Part shown: one piece after another, positions 13,310 to 26,235 of the stretch | Layout of the letters: the number at the start of each line of letters is the position of its first letter | Numbering within the stretch: the stretch's first letter is position 1 | Assembly: GCF_007565055.1 (NCBI RefSeq) | Contig: NC_044551.1 | Span: forward strand, 92,968,089 to 93,032,088 | DNA: 64,000 bases | Direction: 5' to 3' | From: Rhinopithecus roxellana | Taxonomy: Eukaryota > Chordata > Mammalia > Primates > Cercopithecidae | Position numbers and translations under genes: made by a program | The notes under the pieces: generated by a model | The model's database searches: none | What the model was told of the DNA's origin: nothing | What the model saw: the letters and a program-made list of their open reading frames with translations, nothing else

Positions 13310-13435
13310 CAGATGTTAATGTGTGCAGAAATCATCTGAGGATCTTGTTAAAATACAGATTCTGATGCAGTAAATGTGAGGCAGGGCCTGGGATTCAGCA
13401 CCCAGGTCTCAGGACCTTATTTCAGATACCAAGGA
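13310..13435 (+). mobile_element. MER5-like hAT fragment
   Basis: Phrases such as AATCATCTGAGGATCTTGTT, ATACAGATTCTGATGCAGTA and GCAGGGCCTGGGATTC match the non-autonomous MER5 pattern. Terminal repeats are not visible. Confidence 0.6.
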
Positions 13436-13837
13436 TCCCGAGAAGGTGTTAACAAGTTTAAGTTTTGGTCAGTCTAGTGTTTGTAATTTTTTAAGTACAA
13501 TAATACATTTTATGGAAAAATTCAAGATGTGGTAGGTTAAAGATTTCATTTCTGTGATTTTAAAACCAAAGGAATAAAATGGAAATGACAGTGATACTTA
13601 TTTTGTAGAAACCATTTCATTCTCATAAGTGAGTAGGTTCAATTTATCAAAGCACTAGTGATTTACTGTATTAGGTTGATTTATACATATGTTTAATGGT
13701 TCAAATGGAAAATCAGAAAAAAGACTTTTTTCCAAATCTCATTTTCTATAACCTACACAAACCTTTTCAAATTTAGAGCAGATAAATGTATATGTGTTGA
13801 ACTGCATGTTAAATTTTAAACACTACACAAAATTCTG

Positions 13838-14143
13838 TCATTTTTTTTTCGAGACAGTATCTCATTCTGTTGCCCAAGTTGGAATGCAGTAGTGTCATCA
13901 CGGCTCACAGCAGCCTTGACCTCCCCAGGTTCAGGTGATCCTCCTACCTTGGTCTCTGGAGTAGCTGGGACTACAGGTGCTTGCCACCACACCTGACTAT
14001 TTTTTATTTCTTTTGTATTTTTGGTAGAGATGGGGTTTGTGATGTTGCCCAGGCTGGTCTCAAAATTCCTGGGCTCAAGCAATCTGCCCTTCTTGGCCTC
14101 CCAAAGTGCTAGGATTACAGGTGTGAGGCATTGCGTCCAACCC
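13838..14143 (-). mobile_element. Alu, antisense, diverged
   Basis: The element runs from T-tail and GAGACAGTATCTCATTCTG to GCATTGCGTCCAACCC with many substitutions. Confidence 0.88.
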
Positions 14144-14406
14144 AAAATTCATCTTCAGAAAAGATATATCTATATGAGCAAAATGAAGGGCCACTTAATC
14201 TGCCTCCTTCTGGGCTTTCTCTCAGTGGCTACCATACTCCCAACAGCCCCCTTTGAAGATACATGTGCAGATTATTGCAAAATCCCACTTCAGCTGAATG
14301 TTATGGAAATTCCCACTGACCCACAGACAACTCTGCCAAGAGTGGGTGAGCTGTGTCCAGCGTGTTTCATACTGGATACCCACTCATGGCTCCAGACTGA
14401 GCCTCT

Positions 14407-15098
14407 TGTATTAGTTTACTGGGCCTGTCATGCAAAATATTCTAGATTGGGTGCTTAAACAGGAGTTTATTTTCTCCCAGTTCTGGAGTCTAGAAGCCCA
14501 AGATCAAAGTGCTGGCAGCTTATATGCTGCCTGAGGCCCCTTTCCTTGGCTTGTAGATGACTAAATTCCCACTGGCCTCATGAAGTCTTTCTGTATAACC
14601 ACATCTCTGACACCTCTTCCTCTTATTATAAGGACACCAGTCCTATTGGATTGGGGCTCACCCTAATGGTTTCATTTTGAGTTAATCATCCTTCTTTAAA
14701 ATTTTTTGAGACAGAGTCTTGCTCTGTCGCCCAGGCTGGAGTACAGTGGCGCAATCTTGGCTCACTGCAACCTCTGCCTCCTGGGTTCAAGCGATTCACC
14801 TGCCTCAGCCTCTGAGTAACTGGGACTACAGGCATGCACCACCACACCCAACTAATATTTATATTTTTAGTAGAGATGGCGTTTCACCATGTTGGCCAGG
14901 CTGGTCTCAAACTCCTGACCTCAGGTGATCTGCCTCCCTCAGCCTCCCAAAGTGCTGGGATTACAGGTGTGAGCCGCCATGCCTGGCCAAAGTTAATCAT
15001 CTCCTTAAAGGCTTATTTCCAAATACAGTCACATTCTGAGGTCCTGGGGGGTTGGGATTTCAACATATACATTTGGGGACAGAATTCAGCCTATAACA
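14407..15098 (-). mobile_element. MaLR-type LTR interrupted by an Alu
   Basis: It starts TGTATTAGTTTACTGGGCC and ends AGCCTATAACA, flanked by the perfect 5-bp repeat CCTCT (14402-14406 and 15099-15103), typical of ERVL-class elements. The interior (TTCTGGAGTCTAGAAG, TCTTATTATAAGGACACCAG, GGGATTTCAACATATAC) resembles MST/MLT1-like LTRs. After removing the Alu at 14701-14988 the element is about 390 bp. Subfamily uncertain. Confidence 0.7.
14701..14988 (-). mobile_element. Alu inserted in the MaLR LTR
   Basis: A full Alu in antisense, ending ATGCCTGGCC. GTTAATCATC is present on both sides (near 14682 and 14992) as an approximate target duplication, so the Alu is younger than the LTR. Confidence 0.93.
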
Positions 15099-15750
15099 CC
15101 TCTCTTAAGCAAGTCTGAATTCAGGGTGATACAGAGTGACCCACACTGGAGAGATGCAGAGAGAGGGCAGAGGCAGAAGTCCTGTGCGATAGCAGCCCAG
15201 GAAGCCAGAGCTTGGAGACCAGGAGAGAAGAAAGTGGTCAGAGGGACGTGGCAGGGTGGCAGGGTCATGAGTGCAGAGGCAGAGATCCACACTGCCAGGT
15301 TCTGCAAAGGGGCTCAGCAAATGCCCGATTCTCAGTGCCATCCTCAAGGCTCCTGCCATGATCCCAAAGCAGCTTTGGTATCCAGCACCGTGATCTGTTT
15401 TTCAATGAGACTCGTCTGGCTAAGGTTGCTGAAACAGCTTCCTGTCTCTTTCATACCCCTCTGGAAACTTACAACAAGCTCCTATTGACTGAGATAACCA
15501 GAGTCTATTTCATTCCTTGCAGTCTCTAAGTGATTACTGCAGTGAATGAGCTAATGCAGCATGTTACATACAGGGGCTTCAGCAGACAGTATGGGTCTGA
15601 ATGATATACACATCACGCGTGGATGTACGTAAGGGTCCTGTTGTACGTTGCCTGTGTTGCCTTGATTTTTATTAAAGCAATAGTGAAGGATAATCAGACA
15701 GAAACTCGTTTCCTTTTTAAACATGAAAATTTATGGTTATAAAGAGTTCA

Positions 15751-16010
15751 GGCTGGGCGTGGTGGTTCACGCCTGTAATCCCAGCACTGTGGGAGGGCGA
15801 GGCGGGTGGATCACTTGAGGTCAGGAGTTCGAGTCCAATCTGACCAACATGATGAACCCCCACCATCCCCGCCCGCCTCTACTAAAAATACAAAAAATTA
15901 GCTGGGCTTGCTCGCTGGAACTGAGGAGGCAGAGGTTGCAGTGGGCCACGACAGCACCACTGGGCAAGCCTGGGCAAGAGAGAAAAACGCTGTATCAAAA
16001 AAAAAAAAGG
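15751..16010 (+). mobile_element. Alu with internal deletion and perfect target duplication
   Basis: It begins GGCTGGGCGTGGTGG and ends in an A-rich tail. Part of the second monomer is missing after TTAGCTGGGC. The flanking repeat AAAGAGTTCA is exact at 15741-15750 and 16011-16020. Confidence 0.94.
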
Positions 16011-17064
16011 AAAGAGTTCAACTTATACAGAGCAAGTCCAGCCTGTGTGTGTGTCTATGTGTAAGCATAAGCGCATGGACGCTGTTTAGCAAACACACAC
16101 AGTGTTTGAGTTCCTAGAGGCCAGTTTTACAATATTAGCGCTATTGTCTGTTCCTTTCAAGCTGATTTATAATAAATTTAAGTCTGTTAATACTTCAGTC
16201 ATCTTCAAAACAAAGGAATAGCAAATACATAGCAAGGCACCCTGCAGAAACGCTTCCGTTTATCTAAAAAATCCCATGCTTTGTATTTTCTTCTTTAATG
16301 TCGAAAGCACTTTTACTGCAGTATAGATGTTAATTGCCACTTATCTTAATGAGTTCTTTTCTAATATAACAGAGTCTGACTTGAAATATAGCAGACTTCT
16401 TTGTCAAGAAGAGATAGGAACAAGAGTACTGTTGGTTCCTGGAAGACAGGGGATGCTTATTTTTAATCTGCTTTCTTTGTGTTGGTTGAAAGCCTTCAGA
16501 TTTAGCATTTTTGAGGTATGAGTTACTGCTTTCATCCTCAGCGTGAGGGGAAATTAACGCCTGTAGAAGTCAGGAAATAGAACTTTGGTTCTAAATGCAA
16601 AAGGCACTGTAGGAACTCCTGAGGTAATTAAAATATTAATAGAATTATGTGGTAGCTCACACAATCAGTTACTAAGGGTAATTTTTAATAAGACTATGGC
16701 AAGTCGCTTTCATTTAAATGTGATCTGTTTTTAAGTTGATATAATTTTAAACATGATTATTTTTTATTTATTTCCTAATTAACACATATGTCTGATTTTC
16801 CCATTTCAAGGGATGTGGAGCAGTGTTTACAATAATTATAATGGATAACAAAATTGGGACCCAAAAAAGATTTGTCGTATGAAATAATGGAATCACCCTA
16901 CAAGAAGTGAATGTAAAGTTCTTCATTTATGTTAAAAACAAATTTTAAAATTTAAGATAAGATCACTGATTCATGGTTTTGCAGAAGTCACCTGTGAAAA
17001 GACTTGGCATTTTGTTTGATTCTACAGCTCAAATCAGTACGAATGTCCACTGCAATTAGAAACA

Positions 17065-17225
17065 TGAGATTGAAAGTCAGATTTGGGTTCTGTTTCCAGC
17101 TCTCTGAGCCTCAGTTTCCCCATATGTAAAAGAGGCATTATAAAAAGTCATGTGATAGAGATTTGGGGATGATTAAATTAAATAATGAATATAAAATGCT
17201 CAACACTGAGCATGGAACTTAATAA
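17065..17225 (+). mobile_element. MIR element
   Basis: Sense MIR pattern: GAGCCTCAGTTTCCCCATAT, GTAAAAGAGGCATTATAA, AAAATGCTCAACACTGAGCA. Confidence 0.75.
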
Positions 17226-18020
17226 TTAACTTTCATCGTCATTGTTATCATCAACACTGCTATAAACGTTGTTGTCATCTTACTGTCAAGAAACCGTAAA
17301 GTGAACCCAGGTTTGCCCAAGGTAACGCTTGTTCTCTTTCTATACTTGCTGGTGAGATGAGAAGCATAATTTGGAGGGACATCAACCACTGTTGGGCCCT
17401 GAAGTGACAGCTCATGGAACAATGGCAGCTAGCACAGGGGCAGGAGCCTTGGGCATGAAAGCGAGGTGCAGGAACTGTCTCCCAAGGCCACTCTTTGAAA
17501 AAGGGATAGGTGTATTCTCAAATGATTTTAAAGGTCAGAAACAAGATCAATGAAGGAACTTACAAAAGATGCAGATTTCTGTATCAATATAAACTAGTGC
17601 ATAAGGCTTGGATTATTCAAAGAAAAATAAAATGGTTCAAGAGATGGTCAGGGGCCTTTTGCTCAAGGCATCCAAGCAGGGGATGAATGGCAAGGTGTTG
17701 GGATCACTATTAGCTTAACTGATAAACAATCTCCAGTGCTCTTCAAACTCCAGAAGTCTTTGAATTGTGAATCCAGTATTTCTCCCTTTGGACATTTCCT
17801 CAGTTAAATAAATAATTATTGAGCATTTGAAGTTAAAAGCAAACTACCCAGAGATTCATCATCTGAGAGAACTGGACTCTGAAAAATATGATATGTGATT
17901 TACCGCAAACATTTCAGTCATGTTATTTGAGTTACATGGTAACAAGTTACATAATACTGTTTAAACTTTAATATTTAAAAAATATTCTTCAAGTCTTCAT
18001 CTTTTTAAAAGCATTTTTAC

Positions 18021-18306
18021 GCCAGGCACTGTAGCTCATGCTTGTAATTCCAACCCTATGGGAGGCTAAGGCAGGAGAATCACTTGAGCCCAGGAGTTCA
18101 AGACCAGCCTGGGCAGCATAGCAAGACCCCTTCTCTGAAAAAAATAATAAAAATAATAAAGGCTTGTGGCCAGCCTGTAGTCTCACCCACTTGGGAGGCT
18201 GAGGTGGGAGGATCATTTGAGCCTGGAAGTTTGAGCCTTCAATGAGCTATGATCATACCACTGCACTCTAGCCTGGGTGACAGAGCAAAAACTTGTCTCA
18301 AAAAAT
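18021..18306 (+). mobile_element. Old Alu with target duplication
   Basis: Diverged, J-like Alu starting GCCAGGCACTGTAGCTC. The flanking pair AAAAGCATTTTTAC (18007-18020) and AAAGGCATTTTTAT (18307-18320) is a decayed target duplication. Confidence 0.9.
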
Positions 18307-18359
18307 AAAGGCATTTTTATAGTACATTTTGTTTCCTGAGCATTCAATTCACTATATAT

Positions 18360-18401
18360 GTGCGTGCACACATGTGTGTGTCCACATGTGCACATGTGTC
18401 G
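18360..18401. repeat. Alternating purine-pyrimidine (TG/CA) tract
   Basis: GTGCGTGCACACATGTGTGT followed by overlapping CACATGTG palindromes: an alternating tract with Z-DNA-like character. Confidence 0.75.
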
Positions 18402-21400
18402 TGAACAGGTAAAAAAAGAAAAAGCAGCATTCGGAAAACATTCTTTACCAAGGTTTACCTAGTAATAAAATATTTATAACTAATATTCATTAATGAGATT
18501 TAATAATATAACGTCCAGCAATAAGATAAATTTTGTTACTATTTCAAAATAGCACATAAAATATAATGGAAATGTATAAATAATTCCTTAAAAGTGCATA
18601 TTGTCATACTATTAGTCAAATTTCGTGGTTTGAAATGGAACAAATTCACGGAATGAGTTTGATAGAGTCGATTGAAAGTGCAGCTGCTAATTTGGGCCCA
18701 CATCAACATTAAAAATGTGCCATTGTATGCGTTTCTGTTATGATGAATAACTAAATAGAAGATAGTGTTCTATTGTAAATCACATTCACAAAAAGTGAGA
18801 TTCTTTTAGCATGTTTGAAAAATTGCTTTTGAGATAGTGTACACCAAGGATTACAACCTCCCAAAACGGGATTAATCAAACATGATTAAAAGTTTTTGTT
18901 ACTGCTACAATTTACACATTATGTCAGTAAGATGTCTTAACCATGACTTTTGTTATTTGATAGACAAGACATTTATAATACCCTTAGTATATCTGGGTAT
19001 ATCAGTCTTGGTGTCTTTTTTATCCATTTGTTTCATCAATCAAATTTTCAAAATAAGAATGCTTTTGTGACTTATCACTACCAACATGACTGACACTTCT
19101 TTCATATAATTTAAGAGTTATATTTGACTTTCATGTTAAAAACAACAGTATATAGAACTCAGTATTTGCTGCAGTACCTACAAATACATTAGCTATGATA
19201 ACAATCCTTAAGAGATTCACATTTTATGGAAAATAACATACAATCACAAAATAAAACCTTCTTAGCAAATGGGGCTATAAAGTGAATTTTTGATGTTTAA
19301 TAAGCGATCTTCTCAGTGACTGCTGGCTTTACAAAGAAAATTGGATAAGACATTTCTGTGGGTTTTTTTGTTGGAGTATAGGATGACTAGTCAAAAGAGA
19401 AAAGACCAAAGCTTTGCCACAATCCAAATGACTGAGCCAACCATCAACAAGAAAATCCCAACCCCTCAGAACCAATCCTTTTGTATCCTATGACTTAGAG
19501 TAACAGAAAGCCAACACGGCTTCTCTGGTTTCAACTCTAATGATGAAGTGGAACCGTTATGACTTCAAGTTATTATTTCAAAATGCAGTATTTGCTTAAA
19601 CACTTCTCACTGAATAATACTAAAACTCTTAAACAGAGAAGAGATACTGGTCTACAATAAGAAAAATAAGGTAGATGCCAGAAATGACAAATACAACAGA
19701 GACCACACATCCAATAAGCAATGGATCCGGGATGCCAGAGTTACTGAGACAATTTCCTTCATTCTTCCCAACTCCTACACAGATACTGGTACCACCATTC
19801 ATCCTCTGAAAAAATCATAAATAAACTCTTTCTTTTACCTTTTTACCTTTTCATTTTTTTTTTGCAAAGAAATAAAAATATTCGTGCCAACATGTTCTGC
19901 AGTGTGGATTCAATCTGTGCTAACAATGTAGACGGAGGTCCGCAAACTCACCTGGCACCAATGTATTTTCAAGAAGTCATTTCACATTCTGAGTCTGCAT
20001 TTATGTAAGTCATTAAATATGGGATATCAGTTTCTGTTCACAAAGGAGGATTACATCAAAGATGTAAGTAAGCCTACTTTGAAGATTGTAATGTGCTATA
20101 AACATATGTTTATAATGATAAAGAGGTTTATATAGTCTGGTGTTTAGTGGTAAATAAAATGTTAACAAATTCTCCTAACCGTATGTAAATATATTTCAAA
20201 AGATTGAAAGGTTTAAATAATAAGCCATAACGCCAAGATAAATAAATGTGAGCTCTAGAAGTTAAACATATTAGTTCTGGTAATATTCACCTACGAGGAA
20301 TCAAATGATAATATTTAAGGGAAAATGCAAAAATCTTGTCTTGAAAGAAGTACTATATTTTGGACTTGAAGTTTAAATTTGGCATGTCTCTTCATTAAAT
20401 AAAAACATGTTGAGACATTCCTTCATTTTAGGAAAACCTGATAAGAAACCCATTAGTATAGTTTATGCTCTGTACATTTTGCATGATGCCAGATAATGAG
20501 TCCCTTTTATAATAAAGCACAATAGTTCGGTTCTGGTTCTAGATTTGTTTTTTCTTTTTTTTTTTTTTTTGGTCTGTAGGTCTGAGCTCAGGATGAATTT
20601 ATAATTCATATAGCACTAATTTGCATACAAATTTGACGCATACAAAAGCTTAGGGGTCAATATTCTCTCATTCATTCTAACCCTTCTTATTGGTGTTTTT
20701 CTTTTTTGGTTTATAACAGGCACTCAATAAATATAAGTGACATAATCCATAACTTGAAAAGGTAAGAGCTGTGTCAATATATTGAGAGAAGAAAAAAGGC
20801 TGCAAAAATGACAGTAACATAAAATGGAACGGATACACCATTTAATAAAATAAAATGCATTTAATAAAATACAGAAGCTACGCTGCAGCTAGAGAAAATA
20901 TAATTTGGTTTCTTATTAAGCTAAATTCCCTAATATAAAAATGTAAAGTATTTCCATTGGAGATAAAATGTTCATTGTCAATTTAAACCTACGATGTTAA
21001 ATATAAACAATGTCAATTCAATTATATAATTTTGTCTTTTAGCATTTCTTAAGGGCTCACTATTATGCTATTCCTATACATTTTCAGTAGCATATCAAGA
21101 AAGACTATTTTAAAATAGGGAATATGTTGAGGTATTTTCTGATGAATATGCTTGCCATACATGCCAAGAATACTTAAGATCTGGGGCAGGTTTCAGGACC
21201 AAGACTAGAAAGAGTGCTGTTGAGACTGAAAATCTAGATAACCAGGACAGTGAATATAGTAAACGAAAGAATGCTTCTGATTTCTAGTAGATAACAGTAA
21301 GCATGTATTACAATTCACTTTTACAATGGGGTTATACCAAATACAATATTTAACATGGATCTTCCAAGCAGGTTTGAATTGTGCTAAAGTAGCTATCTCA

Positions 21401-22347
21401 ACAAAAACCCCATAAAACGATCCCATTCTGCCTTTTATATTTGCAGAAGTGATTTCTTTTTGCAAAAGAATCTATGCCAACCCCTCAGTACAGTACACAG
21501 GAACTTGTGTGCTCCACCAGTGAAAATTTGTTGAGATGAATTTTAAGTACAACACCAGAGTCAAGCCACCTGCCCTGCCATAAAGAAATATCAGCAATCT
21601 GACATATCAATAGTATTCACAGATGCAGATATATATTTATGGAACTCTATCAGCATAAATCCAATGGCTATGAATAAAACATCATTTAAGTCTCCTGGGA
21701 CTCAAATCCAACTTTGTAAGCAGAGCATTGCTAAACCCCTTGCCACTGATGGAAAAAAGAAAGAAAGAAAGAAAAAAAAAAAAACAGCAATAACAACCAC
21801 AAAAACAATACCTCCATAACAACAATTTCTCTAATATATTATGGTCCAGTTTTTATCAGTCTTTAAACAACTTCATCCTAATGTTTATTTTCAGTCATGC
21901 AAAATTTCTAAATTTTCAATTTTACTACAACTGGGAAGGTGTACCCCTTTGCAATCTGATAAACAGAAATACACATGATGACAAAACATACTTCCACTGA
22001 GACAATAAAATACGTGGGCCATGCTATCTGAAGTCAAATGACATAGCCTCCAGTCCCCAGTTTCCCCTGCATTAAAGACCGCTGTTTACATCTCATCAAG
22101 TAGCTAAATGTCAAGCACATATAGATACTCTGATCAAAAGATCATCTTTGTTTTTGGTGGTGAAACACCAAAGATACTAGGGATCCATTGCAAACACACA
22201 CATTCCAAGTCAAACAAAAGAAAACCCAAGAAAAGCCAACCCTTTAATAGTCAATGACATAAATGCAACATGACGGGAAATAAATTACAGTACCAGGTTA
22301 CAAAACCTCTTTAGACATCATAGGGAAAGAAAAAGGTTTTTACCCAC

Positions 22348-22603
22348 CTGGGATCTTTCTGAATACTATCAATGGACGGGGACCTGGCCAAGGTGCCTTC
22401 GGGCGGGAGAGCAGGGCCGGATTTGCTGTATGGAGACTCAACAGAGGGACAATACTGCAGCTGTCGGTAGGGGTCCGCGTAATTGGAGGCCGGGCCGGCG
22501 GCATAGCTGGCCCTCTGGAAGGTGGCCGCGGCGGCATTCTGCGGGCCGTGCTGGCTGCCTGTGCGCTGCAAGGGGACGGAGTCGACACCAGGGGAAGATG
22601 GGG
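22348..22603 (-). CDS. CTNND2: CTNND2 internal coding exon, 256 nt, just before the ARM repeats
   Basis: This is the third exon in transcript order. Acceptor GTCGTAG precedes 22603 and donor CCCAG|GTGGGT follows 22348. The split codon G|CC joins the 195-nt exon to give Thr-Ala-Pro-Ser-Ser-Pro. The exon encodes PGVDSVPLQRTGSQHGPQN, a short Ala4 run, QRASYAAGPASNYADPYRQ, then SVESPYSKSGPALPPEG and RSPSIDSIQKDPR, and ends with two bases of a codon (phase 2). In the human protein this is about residues 460-545; the next exon, outside the window, would continue into the first armadillo repeat. It is a local GC-rich patch in AT-rich intron. The larger open frames overlapping it (for example 22311-22760) come from intronic read-through and have no real start codon. 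Ser/Thr-Pro sites suggest regulated phosphorylation, but nothing in the DNA proves this. Confidence 0.97.
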
Positions 22604-25133
22604 CTACGACAGGAAAGTAGGGACAAAGTAAAAAATTGAGGACCTGTTCACAGAAACGGTTAACCAGGTCTAGGCAGGGGCAGGGGAAGTTACACACATA
22701 AAAAATAGGGGATTCGAAAGAATAAAAAAAAATTAATCCATCATATTTGAACCAATACATTCAGTGTTATCCAGTCAAATGATAATCAGTATGCCTAAGA
22801 GACAAACCTTTCAGGAATGGGGGAACGCATCTGTTGTGTGCCTATTGCTTACCCACATCCAAGAGAAGGTGTGTTCGGCTGCAATATAAACTTTGTGCAA
22901 AAGTAAAACTCAGGAGATATATACAGAGAATACTTTCTAAGGAGGCATGGGAAGTTAATTCTTTATTGTTCAAGTTGAGAAAATTCAGAATGTGTTCAGG
23001 TAATGTTATATTATTAAGGATGTAAAACAAATTTAGCAATGTAGTTAATTTTCTTGAATCAAAGAAAATAAGAAGAAATGAGAGGCAGTGTATGAATGGG
23101 GGTGGAGATGGGGAGAGGTGGGGTTCACATTTCCATAATTAGCACAAGAACATTCAATACAGGACTGCTCTAGTTTCTGTAAAGTAACTCCCGAAAGATT
23201 TTTATATGCTTCTTTTTCAAGTGAAGCTGTCACAGGAACAAATACATTTGGTGAAGGGAGAATAAGGCAAAAACCAACCCAACTGCAAGACAGACAAAAT
23301 AAAGGAGCTGACTTAGCTTTTCTGAAAGTATTTGCATCTTCTCAATGCGTCCAAATTGTTTTGAGAAGATTTTACACTAGTTACTAAAATCAGTTTGACT
23401 ATTTTCAAACTGAATTTCAATTTTTTGTTTCCCTCTTGGATTCTTTTTAGATCCTTTCATGTCATTATTTTTATCCAGTTCTCAAAATATATTTGACATC
23501 TAAGGTTTGGTTGATATATACAATGAAAATAGCATCTTTGATTTCAGTAGAAGATGACCAGTTATGAACTGCTTTAATGACTGCTAGTCATGATCCACAG
23601 TAGACAACTCACTTGCTTTCTGGTGCTGTAGAGCAGACTTCATATCCAAAATAGAGCCAGTGGCTAGATAGGACCATTTATGACATGGGTGCTCTAAGGA
23701 ATTGCTCTAAGGAATTAGGTTCTCATTATCAATTACACTTCTCTGACTTCCTAACCATTTCTTAGTGAACAATGATAGAGCTTACTTTATCCTCTTTTAC
23801 ATTGGGGACATACGCCAAAACAGAGACAAAGGAAATTATGTCACGCTATGAAAATAATTATTTAAAGAGGTAAGGAAATTGTGTTGAAATGATGAAAAGC
23901 TGCAAAGTGAAGGGGAGGAATATACTTGAATACCAAGGATTGACTTAAGAGTTCAGGGCTCTTCTTTCCCAATGAACTTTGAAGACTTCATCTTAGAATT
24001 ACAAAAATGTAGGAAAGTAGGTTCTGCGACATGACAAAAATGGCAAAAATATTTAAGAGAAACTTTATAAACAAAAAGTGTATATATTCCCAGAGGGACA
24101 ATATTTTGAAATAATGAAGGTTGTCCTGATGTGTTAAGTCTCAAAATAATCAGATTAGGCTAATAAACATTAATTGCAAAATCAGAAAATCTGCTTTATG
24201 TCTTTATGCAAGTCCTTAAGGATTTATCATTTCTCCAAGGTATTACCAGCATGTGTAATTAAAATCCACATTTTTAAATTTATGCATAATGTGCCTTATA
24301 TTATGGTAAAAGGGGTTTAAAATAGACAAGTCATAAACTTGCTCTTGGATGAACAAATGTACGGAGGTAAACAAAATTTCATTTTCTATGAGTTGTGATA
24401 AGCTAGCCAGAAAATCAAGGGCAAAAAAATAAAACTAAGTACATCTGGCATTTTTCATAGATGTGCATTTTTTTTTCCATTCAGAAACTAAGTATCAACA
24501 TTTAATCTTGCTGAAAATGGTCTTCAGAAAAGAAATACTTTTCTATGCAAAATCATTTGCTATTAATGTGTTCAATACAATGATTAAAGTGTCAGAGATC
24601 AGGAAATAACATTGAAATTTAAAGAAATCTTTTTGTTAAAAAAACAACAGAGTAGGTAAGGAGAACAATTTGACTACCCACACAAAAAACTCTCAAAGGA
24701 CCATGAGTTAAAAGAAAATATAACAAGAAAGAGTTTAGGACAAACTCTGCCAAGCAGCAGACAATAAATTATGAATAATATAAGAGGGACTGGTTCAAAA
24801 TGTGAAAATAGGGTGCGAAATTCAATTAATTAAGCAGAAACAGGAAGGCAACATTTTGGTATGTATGGAGGAAGAAAAGGTAGAAAAAAGTTTATGAATG
24901 TTATTCGGTTCCTATTTATATTTCACTTTAGCCCTTTTCAGGGAAGTGTCCTGGAGCTCTTTCAGAGCTTGGCTGCTAGAGGTGGAGAACTGGTTCCTAT
25001 CCTGGCCTTTGGTCAGTTCTTGGCACTGGACAGGTTCACCGAGCTCTCCAAGCTCCAGTTTCAATGTTATTGAAGAGAAAAAATGGCTTCATGGGATCAT
25101 TGTTTGATTTCAACCCAGGAAAAGTGTTAAATA

Positions 25134-25260
25134 ACTAATATGGAGAAAATATTAAACAAATGAATTATTAATATTACCACCATTAACGATGTTGAAATCA
25201 ATTGACAGTAGAAAAGGGGATTGTACACTTGGCACTGGGAGAAAGGCCCTTTCACTGGTT
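25134..25260. repeat. Left member of a diverged dispersed repeat pair
   Basis: CTAATATGGAGAAAATATTA, GTTGAAATCAATTGACAGTA and GGCACTGGG recur in the same order at 26838-27040 (CTAATATGTAGAGAATATTA, CTGAAATCAATCAATATTAG, GGCATTGGG). The second copy carries an extra A/T-rich expansion. This may be an old local duplication or two copies of a family I cannot name. Confidence 0.5.
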
Positions 25261-25267
25261 ATCAGAC

Positions 25268-25475
25268 TATATAGCTCCTTTTGAGTGCTGGGCTCTGCTG
25301 TAAGTGCTTTATTTGTATAAATTCATGTTTTCTCCAACAATCCTTACAAGAGAGTATACACATCATTTTCACCTTACAGACAGGAAACTGAGGCTCAGAG
25401 ACATTAAGAACTTGCCAGAAGTCAGCTGATAATAACAAAAAAGGAACTGAAGTCCTTGGAGTTGGTTTCTAGAGT
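25268..25475 (-). mobile_element. MIR element
   Basis: Antisense MIR pattern: GCTGTAAGTGCTTTATTTG, TCACCTTACAGACAGGAAAC, TGAGGCTCAGAGACATTAAG. Confidence 0.8.
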
Positions 25476-25589
25476 TTATGCTCATAGACACCATGGCTAC
25501 CAGGGCAGGTTTAAAACCTCAAATTATTGAATTACCTAATACAGTCAGAAAACTTAGAAAATTGGTGAGGCCTAAAATGAAGGGAAATG

Positions 25590-26235
25590 TCTACTATAGG
25601 TACAGAGAAGAGATGGGTTCATTAAGGAATTAACAACCTGAATATTATATTGAGAAATATTACCAATTGGTATGCTAACTAATTTATACTATTTCTCATT
25701 AAATTTACACTATTTCTCTACTAAAGGTACAGATAAAAGACAGGTTAATTAAGGAATTAACAACCTGAACATTATGTTGAAAAACATACTACAAATTGGT
25801 ATGTTAACTAATTTACACTATTTCTCATTAAATTTACACTGTTTCACTTTGGGAGGCTGAGGTGGGCGGATCATGAGGTCAAGGAGTTCGAGACCAGCCA
25901 GGTCAACATGGTGAAACCCCATCTCTACTAAAGATACAAAAAATTAGTCAGGCGTGGTGGCGCGCACCTGTAATCCCAGCTACTAGGGAGACTGAGGCAG
26001 AAGAATTGCTTGAACCCAGGAGGCAGAGGTTGCAGCGAGCTGAGATCGTGCCATTGCACTCCTGCCTGGGTGGCAGAGTGAGACTCCGTCTCAAAAGAAA
26101 AAAAAAATTTACACTATTTCTCTACTAAAGATACAGAGAAGAGTGGGTTCATTAAGGAATTAATAACCTGAACATTATATTGAAAAACATATTACAAGTT
26201 GATATGTTAACTTACACAATTTCTCAAATTGAATT
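25590..26235. repeat. 127-bp unit tandem triplication, interrupted by an Alu
   Basis: Unit 1 is at 25590-25716, unit 2 at 25717-25843 and unit 3 at 26121 to about 26235. Shared phrases include CATTAAGGAATTAACAACCT or a close variant and AAATTTACACTATTTCTC. The period is exactly 127 bp between units 1 and 2. Removing the Alu and one target copy restores almost the same period to unit 3. Each unit also contains a shorter internal repeat of the TTTACACTATTTCTC block. Confidence 0.92.
25846..26107 (+). mobile_element. 5'-truncated Alu inside the triplication
   Basis: It starts at ACTTTGGGAGGCTGAGG, lacking roughly the first 35 bases, and ends in an A-rich tail. AAATTTACACTGTTTC (25830-25845) and AAATTTACACTATTTC (26105-26120) form a 16-bp target duplication with one mismatch. 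Confidence 0.94.

Larger units (their letters stand above)
1..22347 (-). other. CTNND2: CTNND2 intron (3' of the 256-nt exon), partial
   Basis: The intron begins with donor GTGGGT at 22347 and runs off the left edge of the window. Identified contents are listed separately. Stretches where I recognise no gene or repeat are about 65-1500, 2000-3680 (with a pyrimidine-rich part at 3160-3500), 4590-5190, 5560-6430, 6500-7765, 8100-10365, 12300-13300, 16130-17060, 17230-18000 and 18410-22300. These are mostly AT-rich with short homopolymers: T runs at 4570, 10035 and 20555, (GTT)n at 9537, and GAAA/A-rich at 21757-21784. Confidence 0.9.

Noticed and set aside
14021..14458. 145-codon plus frame with a hydrophobic stretch resembling a signal peptide
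   Set aside because: It starts inside an antisense Alu and continues into non-coding DNA and an LTR; chance read-through.
22311..22760. 149-codon frame starting MYWFKYDG and running into delta-catenin sequence
   Set aside because: Its first part lies upstream of the splice acceptor at 22604 and its last part beyond the donor at 22347. Only 22348-22603 is exon.
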